64,000 bases of DNA from Nyssa sinensis (lineage: Eukaryota > Streptophyta > Magnoliopsida > Cornales > Nyssaceae): contig CM018031.1 of the NCBI GenBank assembly GCA_008638375.1, positions 64,530,188 through 64,594,187 on the forward strand. Reading direction: 5' to 3'. Both the position numbers and the translations under genes were made by a program. The notes beneath the pieces are model-generated. The model saw only the letters and a list, made by a program, of their open reading frames with translations. It made no database searches and had not been told where the DNA came from. This document shows, piece by piece, positions 61,201 to 64,000 of this stretch (positions within the stretch are counted from its first letter, which is position 1; each line of letters begins with the position of its first letter).

Positions 61201-64000
61201 AACTTTTTTGAAATCTCTTACGTAGAAGAAGCCCTAAGAGGTAAACCCAGATAAGTAGATGGGAGAGAACCCAACTTACACCCTAAAATATCTGCCATTC
61301 TCTCCATCTCCACAACTTCCGTAATTGGAATGAGTTCTGATTTGCTGAGATTCACCTTTAGACCAGATACAACCTCAAAGCAAAGTAGAATACATCTTAA
61401 GGAACTTCAGTTGTCTTTCCTTTGCATCATAAAACACTAGAGTATCATCAGCAAAAAGAAGACTAGAGACTTCTACCCTCCCCATCCTACCATCCTCAAC
61501 TTTGAATCCCTTGATAAAACCTCTAAAAGCTTAAACTGTTAAAAAATGAGCTAACGTTGTATATCAAGCCCTCGACACTTCCCTTCACGTGCGACTCTGG
61601 ACTTGTACATGGAGAGGAAAAAACCCAAAGACTGACGAGGAGTAGAACAAATTTTAATTTTGCACAAACAAACCAAACGGGGAATAAATGCAAATGGAGA
61701 GCCTTGAACTCAATACCTCTTATAACCAAGGCTCTAAAACCATGTTAAGTAATCAGTTGCTCTAAAAGCTAATACCCTGCCCATCAGAAATAATGCTAGC
61801 CTAAGCTCTAATAGAAAGATGGCTCACTTGTATAGAAGATGCTCTTACAGATTTTGATCGTGTACCTCAAAATCCTTCAGTTGAGATAGAGTAATTGTGT
61901 GTTGTTTGAATCTATAAGATAGAATTGAAAGGGAATATATTTAATATCTCTCGACGCCCAACTCCCAAGCCACTCCTTTTCAAAGAGAGCTTCTTCCACA
62001 TTTCCAATACCTGGCAAAAGGCGTATACTAACTAGCTAAGAAGCACGGATACAGACACGGGACAAAGGACACGGATACGACACGACACGGATACGCAGAC
62101 ACGTTATTTCTAAAAAAGGTAGGACACGAACACATTGAATATATATAAATTTTTTATATGACCATATAATAAAAACCTAATGTTATTTCAATTAAACTTG
62201 GCATAAAAACATACAAATTTAAAAAATATTATTAAGATATTAAAATAACAAAGTCATTAAATAAAATTTAAAAAATTTCTTCTTTTAATCATCAACATCC
62301 ATGATTCAAGTATCCGGACACGTGTCGAGGAAGTGTCTGCGAATATCGGTGTCTAACACGTATCCGACACAGACACGTGAGCCAAAATAGAGTATCCGTG
62401 CTTCTTAGCTAACTAGTATGAATTGCTTACACGATGCCTTCATTCAAGATAATTATAGTAATTTAAAATCATCATTGAAGAATTGGCACACTGTTTAGTT
62501 TGTTAGGGGGGAAGAAAAGACCAGAAAAGAGGAAGGAGAAAGGAGAAGAGAAAAGAAAAGACCAACAATCACTACTTATTTATCAGTAGTGTTGTCAATA
62601 CTGCATGACAAGTGTTTCGGAGTTACCCAGAGGGATAATATACCTCCATTGCCTCTTCATATAGCTGCATCCTGTTCCATCATTATTTATCATTTGGTGT
62701 AGTAAAGGTTGTGTCTATACCATCATTATGGATCTGAATATTATTCAACTGTTTTTTGGTTATTTGTCATAGAACATAAGTTCATTTAGATTGACTGCTT
62801 ATTTCTGAAACTGATATTTGGCCGTCTATTTAGTTGGAGGACATAAATGCGAGCTTGTACCTTGTCAAATGTGATGCAATCTTGAATAGAGCCAGTCATA
62901 AACAAGGAGAGAAGCAAACAAAAATGACCAAATTTTGCAATGGAATATGTTTGTTCTTTATATTAATCTGCGTCATCTGGGCTCCAATGCTGGTAAGGAA
63001 TCTGGGAAACAGAATCTACTGATTGCATCGTGTTGTAGCATTCTTAGTCCTTTTAAGCATATTCATAAAACAGAAGGGCAAAAATCATGGTGGATGTTAT
63101 ATGACAGTGGTTTATTTGTTTTGATTAAATTATAATCGTAGAGAACATGAAGAGCATTTGGTTGAATCTTAATAAAAGGTTTATAAATTGAAAATCTTGA
63201 CTAGTGAAGAATCTTATTATTCCCATAACTTTCAATGCTTTTGACCTGTATGCTTCAAACTTGTGTCACCTGTAAGTGTGGGCTGGCATATCGATTTTGT
63301 GTCAGTGTGTGCATTGTGTCAGTGTTAAATGTCTGTTTAAAGATGTGGCAAGGAGAAATCTATGGGACCAATGGGAGAATTAATATGAAGTCAATCATAA
63401 TGATAAACATTATTTGTGAAAATCTTAGCAGAACAATCAGCTTTGGAAATACATGTATGCACATCAATTTTTTCAACAAAGAAGTCACTTACATCAATTG
63501 GGTGCTGACTAAGCTTTTATTTTCCTACAGATGTACAGCAGCGGTAACCCAACAAACATTGCAAACCCTATCAAAGATGCCAGTGTTCAGTTTGATATTA
63601 AGACAGCAGGTGGAAGGTTGACCTTGTACCAGACAAATTTGTGTGAAATAATCTCATGGGATAAGCTCAAGACAGTTGTTAATCTTGATCCCCTAGGTTA
63701 TCTGGAAACATATGACAAGGATGATATCCAAGTAATATGCTGCCAACCTGATGCTAGTACTTTGTGGCTTGTCCCCGAAGTTGTTCTTAGCAGATTTATT
63801 CAGTCCCTTAATACGAGTATGGATATCATTTTTAGTTGGGTACTTACGAGGGACAGGCCAAAAGGCAAGGAACTTGTGAAATACGAAAGGATGGTGGATC
63901 CTTTTGATCTTCCGAAAACATCAGAAGTGGAGGAAGTTCTCAATGGTTCTACCAACAGCTTTAGAGTAGATAATGTTTACCCAAAATATTTTCGGGTTAC
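21805..64000 (+). CDS. PIEZO1: PIEZO mechanosensitive cation channel, 18 visible exons, C-terminus cut by window edge
   Basis: Plus-strand exons: 21805-21853, 25950-26030, 29659-29818, 29923-30080, 31621-31777, 31905-32091, 40197-40312, 45491-45575, 48810-49025, 49115-49292, 50419-50547, 50713-50886, 51061-51294, 52570-54120, 54541-57050, 57533-57928, 62834-62992 and 63531 to the edge. Every junction is GT/AG and phases run on without a stop for about 2,336 residues (plant family about 2,460). The product is a huge multi-pass membrane channel opened by membrane tension and passing Ca2+ and other cations; plant homologues act at plasma membrane and tonoplast. Seen in sequence: repeated hydrophobic segments through residues 1-1300, a charged coiled coil at about 1363-1422, a variable loop after it, the conserved [10 protein letters not shown] region, the pore-proximal part in exons 16-17, and the start of the extracellular cap in exon 18. 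Long introns are packed with transposons, but the coding part is intact. Confidence 0.96.
21854..25949. other. PIEZO intron 1
   Basis: A 4.1-kb intron. Between about 22730 and 23840 the sequence has repeated words such as gttcgaac and ttcgaatgaa and a cacgtggaaaatcc phrase typical of LTR-type plant repeats, but I could not define ends or domains. The rest is AT-rich and unassigned. Confidence 0.4.
25950..26030 (+). CDS. PIEZO1: PIEZO exon 2
   Basis: It follows ttcttgcag and reads [19 protein letters not shown], a membrane helix (residues 17-43). The donor is gtaagc. Confidence 0.92.
26439..26483. repeat. Poly-C and (CA)n compound microsatellite
   Basis: About 19-20 C residues are followed by about 12 CA units. 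The long homopolymer makes base counts here unreliable. Confidence 0.9.
26850..27930 (+). mobile_element. LINE 3' fragment in PIEZO intron 2
   Basis: Broken frames read [14 protein letters not shown] text (seen as [13 protein letters not shown]), [16 protein letters not shown], and the zf-RVT motif [17 protein letters not shown], then [11 protein letters not shown]. These are in the order seen at the C-terminal end of plant LINE ORF2. It is 5'-truncated and carries frameshifts. It is in the same orientation as PIEZO. Confidence 0.78.
28702..28765. repeat. 21-bp tandem repeat, three copies
   Basis: Three adjacent units resemble gttcgaatggagcatagctgc (first copy 28702-28722). The later units change to gtttgagt and gtcttaac at the start and cagag in the middle. 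Confidence 0.6.
29659..29818 (+). CDS. PIEZO1: PIEZO exon 3
   Basis: It follows ttttgtag and encodes residues 44-96, including [13 protein letters not shown] and a second helix. The donor is gtatga. Confidence 0.92.
29923..30080 (+). CDS. PIEZO1: PIEZO exon 4
   Basis: It follows ttttgcag and encodes residues 97-149: [18 protein letters not shown], a lumen/outside loop and the [12 protein letters not shown] stretch. Confidence 0.92.
30081..31620. other. PIEZO intron 4
   Basis: A 1.5-kb intron. It holds the 54-bp tandem repeat at 30831-30985; otherwise nothing was recognised. Confidence 0.7.
30831..30985. repeat. 54-bp tandem repeat, about 2.7 copies
   Basis: Units start ggccatgrtaggatcatttg at 30831, 30885 and about 30938. 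The third is shorter and more diverged. Confidence 0.85.
31621..31777 (+). CDS. PIEZO1: PIEZO exon 5
   Basis: It encodes residues 150-201 with [17 protein letters not shown] and [10 protein letters not shown], both strongly conserved in plant PIEZOs. Confidence 0.94.
31905..32091 (+). CDS. PIEZO1: PIEZO exon 6
   Basis: It encodes residues 202-264, from [12 protein letters not shown] to [12 protein letters not shown], and ends on a codon boundary before gtatgc. The 8.1-kb intron 6 follows. Confidence 0.93.
32711..32961 (+). mobile_element. TRIM-like miniature LTR element
   Basis: A 3' LTR-like copy at 32889-32961 (tgttagagaatac ... gatttaaca) matches about 32711-32785. Directly after the first copy lies tggtatcagagc (32786-32797), the classic initiator-Met tRNA primer-binding site. 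The interior is only about 100 bases with no coding capacity. Confidence 0.7.
32962..33635 (+). mobile_element. LINE 3' fragment next to the TRIM-like element
   Basis: Broken frames read [21 protein letters not shown] and [15 protein letters not shown] (zf-RVT), then [12 protein letters not shown]. It ends with ttttaatacatttctattttacc. It begins right where the TRIM-like 3' LTR ends. Confidence 0.72.
33690..33860 (-). mobile_element. LINE 3' tail fragment
   Basis: The phrase caaagggggtgaacccatttataaaagaaa is the rc form of the LINE tail seen at 35095-35130 and 42310-42350. No coding frame is left. Confidence 0.5.
33985..34675 (+). mobile_element. Au-type SINE interrupted by a MITE
   Basis: The left part (ggccgaccttggcacaatgg, 33985-34010) and right part (ggtatggttgcttcattgtgacctgcaggtcac... 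from 34527) join into a tRNA-derived SINE head with box A (tggcacaatggt) and box B (ggttcgagtc). It continues with ggtaaggttgtatacatcc and cctcgtgcactgggttagctctta, matching the Au SINE family as I remember it. It is split by the element at 34011-34526. Confidence 0.8.
34011..34526. mobile_element. hAT-like GC-rich MITE inside the SINE
   Basis: Terminal inverted repeats tagggatggcaa and ttgccattccta flank a 516-bp element whose ends are rich in ggggcggg. The flanks ggtatggc (34003-34010) and ggtatggt (34527-34534) form an 8-bp target duplication with one mismatch, typical of the hAT superfamily. It has no coding capacity. Confidence 0.82.
35055..37560 (-). mobile_element. Truncated LINE with RT and zf-RVT remains
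   Basis: Minus-strand frames run in LINE order. First comes the endonuclease-RT linker [20 protein letters not shown] near 37530, then RT motifs [11 protein letters not shown] (near 37090) and [11 protein letters not shown] (near 36930). Near 35860-36050 is [14 protein letters not shown] text with [12 protein letters not shown], and near 35750 the zf-[20 protein letters not shown]. The tail is at about 35060-35130. Many stops and frameshifts. The RT catalytic FxDD is still readable, but no intact ORF exists. Confidence 0.83.
37805..39140 (-). mobile_element. 5'-truncated LINE, 252-codon frame still open
   Basis: A minus-strand frame at 39118-38360 stays open for 252 codons: [59 protein letters not shown] and VRSFYKSM. 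It is followed by a stop, then zf-RVT-type remains and [19 protein letters not shown]-run at 37806-37818 is the rc of its A-tail. This is the best-preserved LINE in the window. Confidence 0.85.
40197..40312 (+). CDS. PIEZO1: PIEZO exon 7
   Basis: It follows tatatacag and encodes [10 protein letters not shown]...KHSFFIRES (residues 265-302), in the conserved cytoplasmic loop. The first residues (LSCIKCD) align with the family LSYVRSD. Confidence 0.93.
40824..41419. mobile_element. Foldback (hairpin) element, about 596 bp
   Basis: The left arm starts gggatcaaggttttaagtaac and the right arm ends gttacttaaaaccttgatccc, a near-perfect inverse. Inner arms also pair (aaaattgtaccgatacgc with gcgtatcagtacaattttt, and aaatttataaagatgatttt with aaaatcatctttataaattt). 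The unpaired loop is roughly 41084-41135. No clear target duplication. Confidence 0.8.
42290..42670 (-). mobile_element. LINE 3' fragment
   Basis: Minus-strand text reads [18 protein letters not shown] (the CLLWCIWxERN end motif of plant LINEs) followed by [13 protein letters not shown] and the LINE tail. 5'-truncated. Confidence 0.6.
43690..44223 (-). mobile_element. hAT-like MITE, copy 2 (long form, inverted)
   Basis: Ends ttatgaagcacgg and ccgtgcttcttag. The flanks attggccc (43682-43689) and attgaccc (44224-44231) are an 8-bp target duplication with one mismatch. The interior is the rc of copy 1, sharing the gttgatgattaaatgaaaaag stretch. A G-run lies at about 43911-43925. Confidence 0.8.
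44300..44640 (+). pseudogene. Copia-type gag relic
   Basis: A frame with stops reads [14 protein letters not shown], then [10 protein letters not shown], then [19 protein letters not shown]. This matches the usual LW.ELD....C.....F...ER.Y.FL.GLN pattern of plant copia gag. No other part of that element was found nearby. Confidence 0.6.
45491..45575 (+). CDS. PIEZO1: PIEZO exon 8
   Basis: It encodes [20 protein letters not shown] and FFTYGFP (residues 303-331). The donor is gtacat. Confidence 0.94.
45870..46190 (+). mobile_element. LINE zf-RVT remnant 1
   Basis: The frame [20 protein letters not shown] with [16 protein letters not shown] matches the zf-RVT end of plant LINEs. Isolated fragment. 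Confidence 0.55.
46300..46460 (+). mobile_element. LINE zf-RVT remnant 2
   Basis: The frame [20 protein letters not shown], then LWSL and a stop. This is a clear CKxExExVxHLLLHC-type motif, separate from the remnant at 45870-46190. Confidence 0.5.
46663..47400 (+). repeat. 369-bp tandem duplication carrying an RTE-type LINE tail
   Basis: Unit 1 (46663-47031) and unit 2 (47032-47400) are about 96% alike by eye; a third start (agatttgaaagt) follows at 47401. Each unit has the decayed GRGRPK-type end of an RTE LINE ORF (best in unit 1, RGRGRPK near 46690), then catgtagycgaccccaaataatt and ttgttgagtt, the usual RTE tail. Each also has a minus-strand tRNA-like SINE head (cttggtgcaatggtaaaat with ggttcgagctt in unit 1). 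Confidence 0.8.
48810..49025 (+). CDS. PIEZO1: PIEZO exon 9
   Basis: It encodes residues 332-403, almost identical to the plant family: [18 protein letters not shown] to FLNWKLGK. Three hydrophobic helices. Confidence 0.96.
49115..49292 (+). CDS. PIEZO1: PIEZO exon 10
   Basis: It encodes residues 404-462: [33 protein letters not shown] and a Ser/Glu-rich tail. Confidence 0.95.
49293..50418. other. PIEZO intron 10
   Basis: A 1.1-kb intron mostly made of the tandem TRIM-like element at about 49387-49913, plus a short further relic near 49950-50030. Confidence 0.7.
49387..49913 (+). mobile_element. TRIM-like element with three LTR-like units
   Basis: LTR-like unit 1 starts tgttgagagcttgatat at 49387 and is followed by the primer-binding site tggtatcaaagc near 49460. 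After an interior and a purine tract (gtgaggggga), unit 2 begins at about 49613. The interior plus unit (208 bp, 49498-49705) is then duplicated at 49706-49913, giving unit 3 at about 49821. The duplicated interior lacks a primer-binding site. Confidence 0.75.
50419..50547 (+). CDS. PIEZO1: PIEZO exon 11
   Basis: It encodes residues 463-505 with [15 protein letters not shown] and FLIAMKPGF. Confidence 0.95.
50713..50886 (+). CDS. PIEZO1: PIEZO exon 12
   Basis: It encodes residues 506-563 with [20 protein letters not shown] and a following helix. Confidence 0.95.
51061..51294 (+). CDS. PIEZO1: PIEZO exon 13
   Basis: It encodes residues 564-641 with [19 protein letters not shown] and [18 protein letters not shown]. 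Confidence 0.95.
51295..52569. other. PIEZO intron 13
   Basis: A 1.3-kb intron. Its centre, about 51700-52444, is richer in GC than the rest of the introns and is probably an LTR fragment (separate entry). Confidence 0.6.
51740..52444 (+). mobile_element. Probable LTR-retrotransposon 3' end (purine tract plus LTR)
   Basis: A purine-rich gcagaggggaa leads into tgttaacagg at about 51778, and a matching end gctattaaca occurs near 52444 (TGTTAA...TTAACA termini). The 667-bp interval is GC-rich with no protein domain. No clear target duplication, so ends are tentative. Confidence 0.45.
52570..54120 (+). CDS. PIEZO1: PIEZO exon 14 (1,551 bp)
   Basis: It encodes residues 642-1158 in one open frame. 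It contains many membrane helices, a Ser-rich cytoplasmic loop at about 950-1030 and the [11 protein letters not shown] and CKNCWLG cysteine region at the end. The donor is gtacta. Confidence 0.96.
54121..54540. other. PIEZO intron 14
   Basis: A 420-bp intron. It has a short C-rich patch at about 54460; no repeat was recognised. Confidence 0.85.
54541..57050 (+). CDS. PIEZO1: PIEZO exon 15 (2,510 bp)
   Basis: It encodes residues 1159-1995. It starts [16 protein letters not shown], runs through helices and a Lys/Glu/Gln-rich coiled coil (about 1363-1422), then a divergent acidic loop (about 1425-1540), then conserved [18 protein letters not shown], further helices, and [14 protein letters not shown]. 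It ends at the [11 protein letters not shown] region before gtaaag. Confidence 0.97.
57051..57532. other. PIEZO intron 15
   Basis: A 482-bp intron without a recognised repeat. Confidence 0.85.
57533..57928 (+). CDS. PIEZO1: PIEZO exon 16
   Basis: It encodes residues 1996-2127: [60 protein letters not shown] and LTMYDWLK. By homology this is the anchor and pore-proximal region. Confidence 0.96.
58095..58850 (-). mobile_element. LINE 3' fragment
   Basis: The left end (ccctgataaataagatataattg followed by caaagtaccaaaaggggatgctccaatgtaca) is the rc of the common plant LINE tail. The right part corresponds to the zf-RVT/upstream region (ccaaatgaccttccatggaaa, read as FPWKVIWH). No open frame. 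It contains the long C-run. Confidence 0.6.
59810..61510 (-). mobile_element. Truncated LINE with RT end and zf-RVT
   Basis: Minus-strand remains in order: [17 protein letters not shown] near 61450 (RT catalytic FADD), then decayed connection sequence, then [20 protein letters not shown] near 60050 and [11 protein letters not shown]. The tail is at about 59880-59830, with a T-run at 59808-59822 as rc A-tail. 5' end lost at about 61510. Confidence 0.78.
61513..61790 (-). mobile_element. TRIM-like element, third copy (inverted)
   Basis: On the minus strand it has ttacttaaca, a decayed primer-binding site tggttttagagcc, an interior matching 49460-49610 (ctccatttgcatttattcc, gtcgcacgtgaaggga), and a 3' LTR-like tgtcgagggcttgatataca ... 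agtttaagctttta. It is of the same family as the element in intron 10. Confidence 0.65.
62036..62408 (+). mobile_element. hAT-like MITE, copy 3 (short form)
   Basis: Perfect 17-bp terminal inverted repeats ctaagaagcacggatac and gtatccgtgcttcttag. The flanks ctaactag (62028-62035 and 62409-62416) are a perfect 8-bp target duplication. At 373 bp it lacks the central A/G-rich part present in the 593-bp and 534-bp copies. Confidence 0.85.
62834..62992 (+). CDS. PIEZO1: PIEZO exon 17
   Basis: It encodes residues 2128-2180, from [14 protein letters not shown] to the helix [15 protein letters not shown]. By homology that helix leads into the cap. Confidence 0.95.
62993..63530. other. PIEZO intron 17
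   Basis: A 538-bp intron between the helix exon and the cap exon. No repeat was recognised. Confidence 0.85.
63531..64000 (+). CDS. PIEZO1: PIEZO exon 18, partial (cap domain)
   Basis: It follows tttcctacag and reads [20 protein letters not shown] onwards to the window edge with no stop. It is the extracellular C-terminal cap. By comparison with the family about 120-160 residues, including the last pore helix, should lie beyond the edge. Confidence 0.94.
   Translation, partial: MYSSGNPTNIANPIKDASVQFDIKTAGGRLTLYQTNLCEIISWDKLKTVVNLDPLGYLETYDKDDIQVICCQPDASTLWLVPEVVLSRFIQSLNTSMDIIFSWVLTRDRPKGKELVKYERMVDPFDLPKTSEVEEVLNGSTNSFRVDNVYPKYFRV

Larger units (their letters stand above)
57929..62833. other. 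PIEZO intron 16 (4.9 kb, repeat-rich)
   Basis: It holds a LINE tail fragment (58095-58850), a 20-base C-run near 58264, a larger LINE (59810-61510), a TRIM-like fragment (61513-61790) and a MITE (62036-62408). 58850-59800 and 62410-62833 are unassigned. Confidence 0.7.

Noticed and set aside
63235..63621. 128-codon plus-strand open frame
   Set aside because: It starts in PIEZO intron 17 and enters exon 18 in the wrong frame. The true exon frame matches the PIEZO cap.

Overview
Kind of organism. This is nuclear DNA of a flowering plant, most likely a woody eudicot. The genes have many introns with GT/AG splice sites and AT-rich introns. They encode plant-specific proteins, and the spaces between exons are full of plant-type transposons: copia and TRIM LTR elements, LINEs carrying zf-RVT domains, an RTE-like LINE tail, an Au-type SINE and hAT-like MITEs. 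There are no bacterial-style operons, CRISPR arrays, rRNA genes or tRNA genes. A Fagales-like tree genome would fit, but that is a guess. Layout. (1) 1810-7075, minus strand: a complete five-exon gene for AUXIN-BINDING PROTEIN 1 (ABP1), 187 residues, with a signal peptide, the cupin metal site and a C-terminal KDEL. (2) 8409-12943, minus strand: a complete four-exon gene for a 225-residue, probably plastid-targeted membrane protein of unknown function. (3) 13714-20105: a whole but inactivated Ty1/copia element on the minus strand, with two LTRs of about 421-423 bp. (4) 21805 to beyond 64000, plus strand: a plant PIEZO mechanosensitive channel gene. Eighteen exons are visible, coding for about 2,336 residues in one uninterrupted reading phase; the last part of the C-terminal cap and the stop codon lie past the right edge. 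How the parts relate. The genes are independent transcription units, not a pathway cluster. PIEZO and the plastid-protein gene are divergently arranged around the copia insertion, and ABP1 lies tail-to-head downstream of the plastid-protein gene. ABP1 acts in the ER/apoplast on auxin, PIEZO is a membrane channel, and the middle protein is probably plastidial. The accessory content is mainly in the introns. PIEZO's coding exons (about 7 kb) are spread over more than 42 kb because introns 1, 2, 6, 7, 8 and 16 have collected LINE fragments in both orientations, TRIM-like elements, MITEs, an Au SINE split by a MITE, a 596-bp foldback hairpin and several recent tandem duplications. All exon joins were checked by reading phase and by similarity to the families from memory; no database search was possible. 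I found no clearly new biological system. The observations most worth following up are the nested or tandem repeat structures and the complete PIEZO and ABP1 gene models.
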